Notes: generated from the letters alone by a model not told the origin. A DNA stretch of 64,000 nucleotides from Bifidobacterium erythrocebi (GCF_012932675.1 NZ_JAAIIF010000006.1:286268-350267), one strand, 5' to 3'. Numbered from the stretch's first letter, positions 25,575 through 34,728 are shown. A program made the numbers and translations.

Positions 25575-25729
25575 CATGCGCGGTGCGTCCGGCCATGAGG
25601 CGCAGCGTCCGTATGGCAACGATGTTCATCACGGCATGCGAACCGCCGATGAATCGGGTGTAATGCCGCATGCCGGGCGATGTTCTTCCACGAGGTGCCC
25701 GATTTCCCCGCCGACGGGCTGAGGTTTGG

Positions 25730-25743
25730 TACAGTGGGGAGTA
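25730..25743 (+). promoter_or_regulatory. Leaderless -10 box of parA
   Basis: TACAGT (25730-25735), 7 nt, then ATG at 25743. A GGGGAG within the gap is too close to the ATG to act as a ribosome site. Confidence 0.5.
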
Positions 25744-26582
25744 TGCCTACGGATTTGCTTGGACGCGATTATGAAACTTTTCCCGCTCCCGAGCCGCTGG
25801 AACACCACGGCCCGGCACGGGTCATTGCCATGTGCAATCAGAAGGGCGGCGTCGGCAAAACCACCAGTTCCATCAATATCGCCGGCGCGTTGAGCCAGTA
25901 CGGGCGCCGATGCCTGATCGTCGATTTCGACCCGCAGGGGGCCGCGACCGTCGGTCTCGGCATCAATGCGAACACCGTGGAGAACACCATCTACACCGCT
26001 CTGTTCGACCCAGATGTCGACCCGCACGATGTCGTGCAGCATACGAAGTTCGAGAACCTTGACGTCATCCCCGCCAACATCGACCTGTCCGCCGCTGAGG
26101 TGCAGCTGGTCACCGAGGTCGGTCGCGAACAGATCCTCGCCAGCGTGCTGCGCCCGCTGAAGGACGAATACGATGTCATCATCATCGACTGCCAGCCGTC
26201 GCTGGGTCTGCTCACGGTGAACGCGCTGACCGCCGCCGATGGCGTCATCATCCCCGTGGCCGCCGAGTTCTTCGCCCTGCGTGGCGTGGCACTGCTCATG
26301 CAGTCCATCAAGAAGGTGCAGAGCCGCATCAACCCGAGCCTTGAGGTGTACGGCGTGCTGGTGACCATGTTCACCAAGACGCTGCACTGCGAGGAGGTTA
26401 TGCAGCGCATCTACGAGGCGTTCCAGGACAAGGTCTTCCACACGGTGATCTCCCGTTCCATCAAGTTGCCGGATTCCACCGTGGCCGCTGCACCGATCAC
26501 GTTCTATTCGCCGGGGCACAAGACCAGCAAGGAATACCGCGAGGTGGCACGCGAACTGGTGGCGGAGGGTATCGTCGCCTGA
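25743..26582 (+). CDS. parA: ParA/Soj family ATPase
   Basis: Deviant Walker A ATPase for chromosome segregation or positioning, 279 aa. C-N-Q-K-G-G-V-G-K-T-T (about 38-48), Walker A' with D-F-D-P-Q-G, and the switch D-C-Q-P-S-L-G. No ParB gene is adjacent, so this is the orphan ParA found next to xerD in actinobacteria, usually followed by scpA and scpB. Here those are not the next genes; an MFS exporter follows instead. Confidence 0.9.
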   Translation: MPTDLLGRDYETFPAPEPLEHHGPARVIAMCNQKGGVGKTTSSINIAGALSQYGRRCLIVDFDPQGAATVGLGINANTVENTIYTALFDPDVDPHDVVQHTKFENLDVIPANIDLSAAEVQLVTEVGREQILASVLRPLKDEYDVIIIDCQPSLGLLTVNALTAADGVIIPVAAEFFALRGVALLMQSIKKVQSRINPSLEVYGVLVTMFTKTLHCEEVMQRIYEAFQDKVFHTVISRSIKLPDSTVAAAPITFYSPGHKTSKEYREVARELVAEGIVA

Positions 26583-26609
26583 ACGAATGGTTCCGTTATC
26601 GTGAAATCG

Positions 26610-26645
26610 AAGGCCGGCTGTCGGAGTGTCCGATGGCCGGTCTTT
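26610..26645 (+). terminator. Terminator after parA
   Basis: AAGGCCGG / CCGGTCTT arms (one G-T pair) with an inner TCGGA-GTG-TCCGA hairpin, followed by TTT, 30-60 nt past the parA stop. Confidence 0.6.
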
Positions 26646-26745
26646 CGGTATGCGCCGCATTATGCTGTACACCGAAAGTAGAACGATTGACAGGCTGGCC
26701 GGCAACGGGCCGGCATTATGGATTCACAAGAGAGAACGCATACGG

Positions 26746-28002
26746 ATGACGCAGTCGGATATGGCACGGGAACATACGGAACACACTCCTCAAGGCGACG
26801 GCGGGTTCTTCAACCTGCCGGTGGTCACGCTGATCGCATTGAGCTTCGCGCTGGGCATGAGCGAATTCATCATGGTCGGCATTCTGCCTGACATCGCCAC
26901 GGGACTGAAGGTCTCGGAAGTGACCGTGGGCAATCTGGTCTCGCTGTTCGCGCTCGTGTACGCGCCGGTCACGCCGCTTGGTTCGGCGCTGTCCGCACGC
27001 TTCCCGCGATTCGCCACGCATCTGACGCTCGTCGGCGTGTTCCTCGCCGGCAACGTGCTGTGCGCGATCGCCCCGAACTACCCGGTATTGCTGATCGCCC
27101 GCATCATGATCGCGCTCGTCTCCGGCACGCTCGTGGCCATCGCCATGACCTACGCGCCGGACGTCACCACCGAGCGGTATCGCACCAAATTCATCGCATG
27201 GGTGTTCTCCGGTTTCTCCATCGCCTCCGTGGTGGGTGTGCCGGTCGGCACATGGGTGGCCAACGCCTTCGGCTGGCGCTGGGCGTTCGTTCTGGTGTGC
27301 GTGCTCACGGTCGCGCTGATGGTGCTGATGATCGCGGTGCTGCCGCGCAACAGCCATATCGTCAAGATCGGCTTCCTACCGCAGTTCAGGCTGTTCCTTG
27401 ACCGCCGCATCCAGCTTGGCGTGGCCTGCGTGATGTTCGGTGCCGCCGCAAGCTACGTGTTCTACACCTATCTCACGCCGATCATGCGCGACGAGGTGCA
27501 TGTGCCGGAACAATTCCTGAGCTTCGGTCTGGTGATCTTCGGCGCGGCGTGCCTGTGGAGCAACCTGTATGGAGGCAAGCTGGCAGACCGTGGCAGGGGA
27601 GTGGAGCCGTTGACGCACATCCGCCCGATCTACTGCGTGCATACCGTGCTGCTCGCCTCGCTGATTGTGGCGCACTGGGTGCCGGCATACGGGGCGGTGC
27701 TGCTGGTGGTGCTTGGCATGGCGATGTACTTGCAGAACTCCGCATCGCAGGTGCTGTACATGGATGTCGCCGCGCAGTCCCACCCCGGTTCGCTCAATCT
27801 GGCCGCGTCGCTCAACTCCATGTCGTTCAATATCGGCATCGCGCTCGGTTCGGCGGTCGGCGGCCTGGTCAACGACCATCTCGGCCTGATGTGGCTCGGC
27901 CCGGTCGGTGCCATCTTCACGTTGCTTGCCGTCGGCATGACGACGCTCCTGCGCCCGTTCGTGGCACAGGAGCGTGGGTTCTACGCGAAGTTGGGGAAGT
28001 AG
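26746..28002 (+). CDS. MFS transporter, DHA1/AraJ-type exporter
   Basis: Proton-driven exporter of sugars or drugs, 418 aa with about 12 membrane segments. After a 25-residue hydrophilic start, TM1 contains A-L-G-M-S-E-F-I-M-V-G-I-L-P, the signature of the chloramphenicol/arabinose efflux group. The loop between TM2 and TM3 is short, and a C-terminal N-I-G-I-A-L-G-S motif is seen. The ATG at 26746 has only a weak AGAGAG upstream. Substrate unknown; monocistronic. Confidence 0.88.
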   Translation: MTQSDMAREHTEHTPQGDGGFFNLPVVTLIALSFALGMSEFIMVGILPDIATGLKVSEVTVGNLVSLFALVYAPVTPLGSALSARFPRFATHLTLVGVFLAGNVLCAIAPNYPVLLIARIMIALVSGTLVAIAMTYAPDVTTERYRTKFIAWVFSGFSIASVVGVPVGTWVANAFGWRWAFVLVCVLTVALMVLMIAVLPRNSHIVKIGFLPQFRLFLDRRIQLGVACVMFGAAASYVFYTYLTPIMRDEVHVPEQFLSFGLVIFGAACLWSNLYGGKLADRGRGVEPLTHIRPIYCVHTVLLASLIVAHWVPAYGAVLLVVLGMAMYLQNSASQVLYMDVAAQSHPGSLNLAASLNSMSFNIGIALGSAVGGLVNDHLGLMWLGPVGAIFTLLAVGMTTLLRPFVAQERGFYAKLGK

Positions 28003-28022
28003 CGGCGTCTATTCTGAGGCGT

Positions 28023-28765
28023 CTATTCGAACGGATGCCAGACGGGTGCGTTGCTCGGTGCGGCATTGATGCCGGAGATGACCAGGCAGTTCAGCGCCTT
28101 GGCATTGTTGGTAAGGCCGCCCTTGGCGGAGGCAAGATCCTTGTCCAGTTGCTCGGCGGTGTAGCTTTTCGGCTTGACGTTCTCCCGGCGCAGGCAGTCC
28201 ACGGCCACGGCGGATGTGTCCGTGGACAGGCCGGGGTTGCCGATCTGGAGCTTGTACACGGTGTTGATATCGGTGACGTGCAGCGTGCCACATGCGCTGA
28301 GATCCTCGTTGAGCCTCTTGCTGCTCTTCTGCTGCTCGCTGGTGGTGCCGTCAGGGGTGTCGTATGTGGGAAGCGCATATACGCCGCTCGAATATTTGTA
28401 CAGTTCCGGCGCGGAATAGCCCTTGTCGACGATACACTGCTTGTAATCCGACCAGGCGCGTTCGTAATCCGACTGGGAGACCTTGCCACCGTTCTGCACT
28501 GCGCGTTCCAGCGCCGCCTTCTGCTGGGCGGACATGGAAGCCGAATCGCTATCGAGCAGCTCTGCACATAATCCTTCAGCGTCGGGGCGATCTTCGCGCC
28601 GCCCGTCGAACTGCCGCCGGACGAGCTGGAAGAACCGGAAGAACCGGCCGAATCGGATTGAGGGTGGGAGGAACCACCAGAGGAACCGCACCCGGCACAG
28701 CCCGCGGCAACCATGCCGACGCATGCCACGCAGGCAAGAACGCGATACAGATGATGTGTGTTCAT
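28023..28765 (-). pseudogene. Frameshifted Cys-containing lipoprotein gene
   Basis: The start at 28765 (GGGGGTG upstream) encodes a clean lipoprotein signal, V-A-C-V-G-M-V-A-A-G-C-A-G-C, then a Ser/Gly linker and A-P-T-L-K-D-Y-V. Near 28560 the frame is lost; the following frame encodes a sound protein, L-L-D-S-D-S-A-S-M-S-A-Q-Q-K-A-A-L through to a stop at 28023. One missing base in the G-T-G-C-A stretch explains it. The mature protein (about 220 aa) has three Cys and no family that I know. Pseudogene, sequencing error and recoding cannot be separated here. Confidence 0.7.
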
Positions 28766-28899
28766 ATGAGACACCCCCGAAAATGTAATCCACAGATTTG
28801 GTCTGTTCATCATTGAATGAGCCAGTACTGTCCGGTGTAGCACATCGAAAGGTGGAATGACCGAGATGTCGGCGTATATCATGCGTTTTCGCAGCAATA

Positions 28900-28913
28900 T
28901 ACACATATGTGTA
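28900..28913. promoter_or_regulatory. 14-bp perfect palindrome in a divergent promoter region
   Basis: TACACATATGTGTA between the lipoprotein gene (minus) and the response-regulator gene (plus), 53 nt before the latter. A candidate operator for the LuxR-type regulator encoded downstream; inference only. Confidence 0.4.
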
Positions 28914-28965
28914 GCTAATGCCGACGCCGGTGCGTAAGGTGGCATGCATAACGGGAAGATACTTC

Positions 28966-29652
28966 ATGAATGATTGTTCAGGGGAAGGCATGATGGCGGT
29001 GCAACGTACTGTGCCGAAGCGGATTGCACTGGTCGATAATGATGATTTGGCGCTGAGAGTATTAGATTCGCTCATTGCGAAGCAGCTGCCGGGATTGTAT
29101 GTCGCATGGCAATCCACGTCGGGGCTCGAAGCGGTGCAGCGTTGCTCGAATCAAAGCGAACATTACGATCTGCTGATGCTCGACATGTCGTTGGAGGACA
29201 TGCGGGGCACGTCGGTGTGCCACAGGATTCGAAGTAAGAACAGGCAATTGCCCATACTGGGGATGACCAGTTTTTCGCTGACCCGGTACAGAAACGCCAT
29301 GATTGCAGCCGGTGGGCAAGGGCTGATCGGCAAAAACGATATCGGCAAACTGGCCAATGCCATGATGCAGTTGCTCAGCGGCAAAGTGATGGACGGATTC
29401 GAAACCCCGCAGGGAGCGTATTACCGTATCAGCAACAGTGCGTCGAGCGCTCCGGCATTGACCCCTACCGAAGAGACGGTCATCGAATTGGCTGCAAGGG
29501 TCGGATTGCCGGACAACCAGATCGCGCAGCGGCTGCATATCGCTCCGGCGACAGTGCGCAAGCATATGCAGAACATCACCAGAAAACTCGGGTGCAGAAC
29601 CTCTCGGCAGGCGGTGTCGACGTGGTTGCGGCATGACGAATGCGACGAGTGA
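28966..29652 (+). CDS. Two-component response regulator, NarL/LuxR family
   Basis: 228 aa. Receiver domain with acidic D-N-D-D pocket (about 27-30), phospho-acceptor Asp in L-M-L-D-M-S (about 70) and conserved Thr in G-M-T-S-F-S; C-terminal LuxR HTH P-T-E-E-T-V-I-E-L-A through I-A-Q-R-L-H-I-A-P-A-T-V-R-K-H. GGGAAG lies 7 nt before ATG 28966. The receiver Lys position is G-K-N in L-I-G-K-N-D. The gene is followed after 11 nt by its kinase, and the pair precedes an ABC export system that is probably its target. Confidence 0.88.
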   Translation: MNDCSGEGMMAVQRTVPKRIALVDNDDLALRVLDSLIAKQLPGLYVAWQSTSGLEAVQRCSNQSEHYDLLMLDMSLEDMRGTSVCHRIRSKNRQLPILGMTSFSLTRYRNAMIAAGGQGLIGKNDIGKLANAMMQLLSGKVMDGFETPQGAYYRISNSASSAPALTPTEETVIELAARVGLPDNQIAQRLHIAPATVRKHMQNITRKLGCRTSRQAVSTWLRHDECDE

Positions 29653-29663
29653 CGGAGAGATCC

Positions 29664-30806
29664 ATGAAAAATCTGAAACGGTGTATTCGTCATCCGTTCC
29701 GTCTGCTGTTTCTGTTGATTCCAGTCATCAATCTGCTCACTTATCTGTCCATGGGGGATTTTTCCCATTGGCAGGCTCTTCTAGCGGCTTTAGTGCAGAT
29801 TGCGTTGCTTATATTCGCGTATTGGCGTCCCAGGATCGCGCTCCCTATTTTTCTTATCGCCACTGTTGCCGTTGATGCGTTATCCGTTGATTTCCGGGTA
29901 TATTCCCTATATGGTGTTATTTTCGCTGCAGGATTGCTTGCCTTCGAAACAAGCAACGTTGTTGCCGTTGCGCTCGTTATTGCGTTGACCGCAGTGCAAT
30001 GTCTTGACACGTTGATTCCCGGGTATGACCTTCAGCTACGCAATGTGCCTTCATTCGCTTTCATCTACATGCTGTCGGTACTGGCCGGGCGTGGATTGCG
30101 CTGGCGTGAACGTCGCTTCGAAAAGGAACGGCAGGCGGCGGCCGTACAGGCGCAGGCCGAGCGCATGCAGCGCAATGTGGAGATAGCCGACCGCATACAC
30201 GATGCCGTCACCGGTGATCTGGCTCTGGCGGCTGCGATGACGCAGCAGGAAATGAGCCAGCCCGACTGCGCCAACCGTGAACTGTTGACACAGGTGAACG
30301 ACCGTATTCAATCGGCGTTGGCGAACGTGCATAAGGTCATCGACCAGCTTGATTCGACCGATGACAGGAATAACGCCGTCACCGTCGCCCAGCAGCAGCT
30401 GATGGACGGTGTGCGGCATGCCATCCATGACGGCGACGAACGCATGGCCTCGGCAGGATTCCAAGGCAGCGGAACAATCAGCGTGATCGGGCATCCGAAC
30501 GATATGCCGGAGCATACCCTTCGGGTCGTGCAGGGGCTGTTGCGCGAGATATATGCGAATCTCGCCAAGCATGCGGTGCCGGAATCGCCGTATGAATTGT
30601 TCGTGCTGCTGCGCGAAACGAGCATCGAGATCACCCAGGTCAATCGCGCCAGGAACGGCGACGAAGCGCCGGTGTTTGCGGAAGGAGGGCATGGACTTGC
30701 GTTCTATCGGGAATCGATCAGGAAGCTGGGCGGCACTCTGACGGCGGAGATGCTGGATGGGGATTGGAACATGTACGCCCGCATTCCCCTAACGCAGAGC
30801 CGTTAG
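29664..30806 (+). CDS. Sensor histidine kinase (HisKA_3-like)
   Basis: 380 aa. The N-terminal part has five or six membrane segments (about 15-145) and no large extracytoplasmic domain, as in intramembrane-sensing kinases. A coiled-coil R-R-F-E-K-E-R-Q-A-A-A leads to the phospho-acceptor motif I-A-D-R-I-H-D-A-V-T-G-D (His about 181). The C-terminal ATPase part lacks an easily seen N box or G-x-G-L motif and is divergent. GGAGAGATCC precedes the ATG. Codon use is less biased than in core genes nearby, in line with an acquired block. Confidence 0.82.
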   Translation: MKNLKRCIRHPFRLLFLLIPVINLLTYLSMGDFSHWQALLAALVQIALLIFAYWRPRIALPIFLIATVAVDALSVDFRVYSLYGVIFAAGLLAFETSNVVAVALVIALTAVQCLDTLIPGYDLQLRNVPSFAFIYMLSVLAGRGLRWRERRFEKERQAAAVQAQAERMQRNVEIADRIHDAVTGDLALAAAMTQQEMSQPDCANRELLTQVNDRIQSALANVHKVIDQLDSTDDRNNAVTVAQQQLMDGVRHAIHDGDERMASAGFQGSGTISVIGHPNDMPEHTLRVVQGLLREIYANLAKHAVPESPYELFVLLRETSIEITQVNRARNGDEAPVFAEGGHGLAFYRESIRKLGGTLTAEMLDGDWNMYARIPLTQSR

Positions 30807-31012
30807 ACAGATACGCGAATCGTCATTGAACGTGTGCTGAGCAGCGAATGCAGATGGCTGCGGTTCGGTGTGAGAAGTGCCGGGTGCATCTACACAAATA
30901 AGGTAGGTGCGGATTGTGCTTCGCAAAGCGGAGCACGATACTGGAAACGGAATCATAACGGACATGCGGCCTGTGCAATGAAGCGGCCGCATGAACGCCC
31001 GAAGGGGGCATT

Positions 31013-32095
31013 ATGAGCAAACGGAGGAGCGTTCCGGCAGCAGGAGGGAAGACCCGCAGGATGGCTCTGACCTGGACGTTGCTGGCCGTCGCGGTATCCG
31101 CATGCATTGCGGTAGGCGCTTGCGCGCTATGGTTGCCCGATCGCTCGCCACAGCTCCTGTCGGGTGCGAAGGAGGTCACGACGGCGCCGGCGAGTTTGCA
31201 GGAGTACAACGGTTCGCAGCAGGTGACGCTTGTGCCCACGATTTCCGCCGAACAGGATCTGATCGGCAACGCCTCCGGAACGGTCACCGACGACTGGTCC
31301 GCAGGCGGCCTGTCGTCAGGCAGGGGCGCCTACCGCGTCAACGACCGGTCGGTAGTGGCGTTGAATACGGCGATTCCCCTCTATCGTGATCTGAAAACCG
31401 GGGATACAGGTGACGACGTGCTCGCCTTGAACAATGAACTGAACAGACTTGGCTACAACAGCGTACCCGGCTCGAACATCTACTGGTGGGCCACTTCCGA
31501 CGGCTGGCGGCAGCTCATGGCGGACAACGGAAACGCATCGGACGGCTCGCTGCAGGTGACGGATACGATATGGATTCCACAACCCACGGTAAACGTGGAC
31601 GCATGGACGGCGACCAAGGGAAGCAACGTCGGGGGCGGAACGCCGGTAGGCAAGATCCCCGGTATGCTGACGAAGCTCAGCATCAAGAACGGCATGGCAT
31701 CATCCGAGAATCGCGCCATCAGCACGCTTGGCGTGACAGGAACATTGCCGGCAAACACGATTGACATGACGGACGCCACGTTCCTGCAACAGGTGGCCGC
31801 ATCGGACGCCTACCGCTCTCTTTCCCAAGACGAGAGAAGCAATGGCATCGATGCCTCCGTGGCGTTGACCGCGCCGATGCAAACGCTGCGCGTGCCCGCA
31901 GGCGCGATATTCGGGCTTAACGGGTCCGCAGGGTGCATCGTGCCGGAAACAGGCCAGCGCAAAGGCAGGGCGGTGCCGGTGACGATTGTGGGCAGCGAGC
32001 TTGGCGTAAGTCTGGTCACAGCAAGCGGCACGGATATTTCCGCAATCTCCACGGTGCGCATAGGCAGCGGGCTCAACGCGCTGCGATGCCGGTGA
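31013..32095 (+). CDS. Membrane-anchored periplasmic-type adaptor with peptidoglycan-binding-like segment
   Basis: 360 aa with one N-terminal membrane segment (about 18-42) and an extracytoplasmic remainder. The stretch L-K-T-G-D-T-G-D-D-V-L-A-L-N-N-E-L-N-R-L-G-Y (about 125-147) matches PG-binding-1 repeats. The rest has beta-barrel-like features of MacA/HlyD-type adaptors used with MacB permeases in Gram-positives. GGGGGC lies before the ATG. It precedes an ATPase and a permease gene. Function as adaptor of that exporter is inferred from order and domain type. Confidence 0.72.
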   Translation: MSKRRSVPAAGGKTRRMALTWTLLAVAVSACIAVGACALWLPDRSPQLLSGAKEVTTAPASLQEYNGSQQVTLVPTISAEQDLIGNASGTVTDDWSAGGLSSGRGAYRVNDRSVVALNTAIPLYRDLKTGDTGDDVLALNNELNRLGYNSVPGSNIYWWATSDGWRQLMADNGNASDGSLQVTDTIWIPQPTVNVDAWTATKGSNVGGGTPVGKIPGMLTKLSIKNGMASSENRAISTLGVTGTLPANTIDMTDATFLQQVAASDAYRSLSQDERSNGIDASVALTAPMQTLRVPAGAIFGLNGSAGCIVPETGQRKGRAVPVTIVGSELGVSLVTASGTDISAISTVRIGSGLNALRCR

Positions 32096-32108
32096 GGGCC
32101 GGTGACGT

Positions 32109-32755
32109 ATGCGCGTGGAACTAAAGGGGCTGGCCCATCGTTTTCCGGGAACGGATGTGCTGTTCGAGAACCTTGACTATACGATCGAACCCGGCGTCAC
32201 GGTGGCCGTGTGCGGGCCTTCCGGCTGCGGCAAGTCCACGCTGCTGTTGATTCTTGCCGGGTGGGAGAAGCCTTACCGGGGCACAGTGGTGCGTGACGGC
32301 GTGAAACGCATAGGCTGGGTGTTCCAGAACCCGTATGGAGTAGCGGAACGCACCGCGTTGGACCATGTGGCGTTCCCGCTATTGGCCAAGGGGATGCGCC
32401 GTCGCGAAGCCGAGCCGGAAGCGTTGCGAGCCATGGACCTGTTCGATCTTTCCTATGCCGCCGACCGTCGTTTTTCCGATTTGTCGGGAGGCGAGGCGCA
32501 ACGGCTGATGCTGGCCCGTGCGGTGTGTTCCCGCCCCGACATGCTGCTTGTCGACGAGCCGACCGCGCAGCTGGGGATACCAGAACCGCACATTCCGTAA
32601 GCCATGTGCTGGGCAATCTGGCCGGTCAGGGGATGATCGTGCTGGTGGCCACCCATGATCCCGATACGCGTGACGCATGCGATCGGGTGCTCGACTTGGC
32701 CGACTATGCGCCGGGCGGCGTGAACTCCGGCGAGATGGAAGGCGGTGACGCATGA
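32109..32755 (+). pseudogene. ABC transporter ATP-binding protein (MacB/LolD type) broken by a frameshift
   Basis: The first frame (32109-32600) holds Walker A G-P-S-G-C-G-K-S-T, Q loop F-Q-N-P-Y, signature L-S-G-G-E-A-Q-R and Walker B L-L-V-D-E-P-T-A-Q-L, then fails. The next frame continues with D-T-R-T-A-H-S-V through the H loop V-A-T-H-D-P and ends at 32755, overlapping the permease start by ATGA. The break is exactly at the D loop, where a GG in the expected C-T-G-G-A-T appears as GGGG: a 2-nt insertion. The length restored would be 215 aa, normal for this group. Confidence 0.85.
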
Positions 32756-33831
32756 GACTGGGGTCGGTGCTTTCCGAGGCGATGCGCAATATCGGCAGCG
32801 GGGTGAGCCGCGCGTTCGCCATGTTCCTGGTGGTGCTGGTCGCCGGCACATTGCTGGGAGGCTATGAGGCGATGAGCGTGGTCGGATTGGAATCCGAGGC
32901 GGGCGAGCGCATCCGGTCCGATGCCGATGTGAAATCCATCGTGGGCGGCGATGTCGATGGCGGGTCGTGCGACCGGCTTGCGGATACGTTCGGCGGCGGC
33001 GCGACGGCTGGCGCGATGCGCGCCGGTTCCCGTATTGTCATGCGGGCCACGCCGGGCAAGGATGTGTCGACGTATGAGGTGACCGCAGGCATGCTGCGCC
33101 TGGTCGTGGCCGGTACGGGTGCGAAGGCCGATGCGTCGGGCGTGTGGGTGTCATCCGATGTGGCCAGGGATTTCGGCCTTGCCCGTGGCGGCATGTTGCG
33201 TACCACCACCGGTTCGGTGAAGGTCGCCGGCGTGTTCGACTGGCCCAATGACGGGCGTGACACTCGGTTCGCCTATGCGGTGCTGGTGCCGGTTGCCGCA
33301 GGGTCGGGCGTATTCACCGAATGCTGGGTCAAGCAGTGGCCGCAGAGCGAACAGGTGGATGGGCTGCTGTATTCCACGTTGCGGGTTTCCGGCAAGGGCG
33401 GCGGCAATGCCGGCGTGACGCAGGTGAACAAGGGATTCGACACGCATTATGATGCGCAGGCCTCGTATATGAGCCGGCCGACCAGGTGGTTGCCGTGGAT
33501 TGCCCTTGCCTCAGGCATGTTCGTGGGTGTGGCGGCCGTGAGGCGCCGGCGTTTGGAATATGCGGGGGCTTTGCACTCCGGTCAGGGCAAGGGCGCGTTG
33601 CTGCTGGGCATTGCGATCGAGACGGGCGTGTGGTCCGGGCTTGCGGCATTGTGCTCGTGCGCGTTGCTGACGGCGTATTGCGCGCGTATGGTCTCATCCG
33701 ATTCCGCGGCGGTGCTGATGGGTGCGGTGCGCTCGCCGTTGGCGATGGCCGTAGGCGTTGTGGTGGCTGGGGTCGCGGCCGGTGCGACCATCAGGCAAAG
33801 CCAGCTGTTCCGGTTCTTCAAGAAGCGGTAG
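32752..33831 (+). CDS. FtsX-like ABC transporter permease
   Basis: 359 aa. One N-terminal membrane segment (about 18-40), a large extracytoplasmic domain (about 45-245), then three C-terminal segments beginning W-L-P-W-I-A-L-A-S-G: the FtsX/MacB layout. It ends in K-K-R. The start overlaps the broken ATPase gene. The exporter would be non-functional if the ATPase frameshift is real, unless another ATPase substitutes. Confidence 0.82.
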   Translation: MRLGSVLSEAMRNIGSGVSRAFAMFLVVLVAGTLLGGYEAMSVVGLESEAGERIRSDADVKSIVGGDVDGGSCDRLADTFGGGATAGAMRAGSRIVMRATPGKDVSTYEVTAGMLRLVVAGTGAKADASGVWVSSDVARDFGLARGGMLRTTTGSVKVAGVFDWPNDGRDTRFAYAVLVPVAAGSGVFTECWVKQWPQSEQVDGLLYSTLRVSGKGGGNAGVTQVNKGFDTHYDAQASYMSRPTRWLPWIALASGMFVGVAAVRRRRLEYAGALHSGQGKGALLLGIAIETGVWSGLAALCSCALLTAYCARMVSSDSAAVLMGAVRSPLAMAVGVVVAGVAAGATIRQSQLFRFFKKR

Positions 33832-33866
33832 GGGAGAGGCCGGAGCGTCGTTGATTCCGGGAAAAA

Positions 33867-33899
33867 CACCATTTATGGTCACTGTGACTATAAATGGTG
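33867..33899. promoter_or_regulatory. 33-bp palindrome, probable NrtR operator
   Basis: Centred on 33883, the two 16-bp arms pair at every position except one G-T at 33877/33889. The core reads TTTATGGTCAC-T-GTGACTATAAA. It lies 50-80 nt before the nrtR-type gene and the nad operon, overlapping where the promoter must be (TACGCT at 33901 is a candidate -10). NrtR proteins bind long AT-flanked GTCA/TGAC palindromes, which fits. Confidence 0.8.
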
Positions 33900-33948
33900 G
33901 TACGCTGTGTTCGCGACGGGGAACAACCCCGCAAGCGAAAGGACGGCC

Positions 33949-34728
33949 ATGGGTATCGGCAATGTTTCAGAGCGCCGGCTGGCACAGCCGCAGATAGGCG
34001 TCTCCGTGGTGATTCTGGCCTTGGGGCCGCACGGCGACAGCGAAGCCAGTGGGCATAGCCGCCTGTGGCTGCCGTTGGTGCGCCGTGTCAAACAGCCTTT
34101 CATGGGCGCATGGGCGCTGCCCGGCGGCGATCTGCGCGTAGGGCATTCCCTGGAGGAATCGGCGTTCAAAGCATTGGAATCCACCACCGAACTGCATCCC
34201 AAGTACTTGGAGCAGTTGTACACGTTCGGCGATCCGGCGCGTTCCAGCGGTGGGCTTCCCATGGTCTCCATCGTGTACTGGGCGCTTGTGGGCGAAGCCG
34301 AGACCAAGGATTTCGCCGAAGTGGACAACGTCAGATGGTTCCCCGCGGACGAGCTTCCCGATCTTGCCTTCGACCATCGCCGCATCATCGAGTACGCGCT
34401 GTGGCGTTCGCGCAGCAAACTCGAATACCCGGACATCGCCACCAAGCTCGTGGGTGAGGAATTCACCCTGAGCCAGCTGCACGACGTATACGAGGCCGTG
34501 ACCGGACAGCCGCTCGACCTGGCGAACTTCCGCAGGAAGATGCTCGCCTCGGGGCATCTGGAAGACACCGGGCGCAAACGCCACGTGGGGCGCAGCCGTC
34601 CCGCGACCGTATACCGCTACCGGCACGACGGCACGGCGAACGAGGATTTCCCGCTTCCTGCCGTCGTGAATCCGCCACGGTCGGCGGGGCGGTCGGACGA
34701 CGCGCTCTCGGCGCTCATGCCGTCATAA
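33949..34728 (+). CDS. nrtR: NrtR-type Nudix-related transcriptional regulator of NAD metabolism
   Basis: 259 aa. N-terminal Nudix-fold domain (about 15-150) with a Nudix-like helix G-G-D-L-R-V-G-H-S-L-E-E-S-A that lacks the catalytic RE..EE residues, as in NrtR regulators that sense ADP-ribose. C-terminal winged helix with F-T-L-S-Q-L-H-D-V-Y-E-A-V-T-G and F-R-R-K-M. GAAAGGA is 5 nt before the ATG. First gene of the nadABC operon, downstream of its presumed operator, so autoregulation together with the operon is expected. Confidence 0.9.
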   Translation: MGIGNVSERRLAQPQIGVSVVILALGPHGDSEASGHSRLWLPLVRRVKQPFMGAWALPGGDLRVGHSLEESAFKALESTTELHPKYLEQLYTFGDPARSSGGLPMVSIVYWALVGEAETKDFAEVDNVRWFPADELPDLAFDHRRIIEYALWRSRSKLEYPDIATKLVGEEFTLSQLHDVYEAVTGQPLDLANFRRKMLASGHLEDTGRKRHVGRSRPATVYRYRHDGTANEDFPLPAVVNPPRSAGRSDDALSALMPS

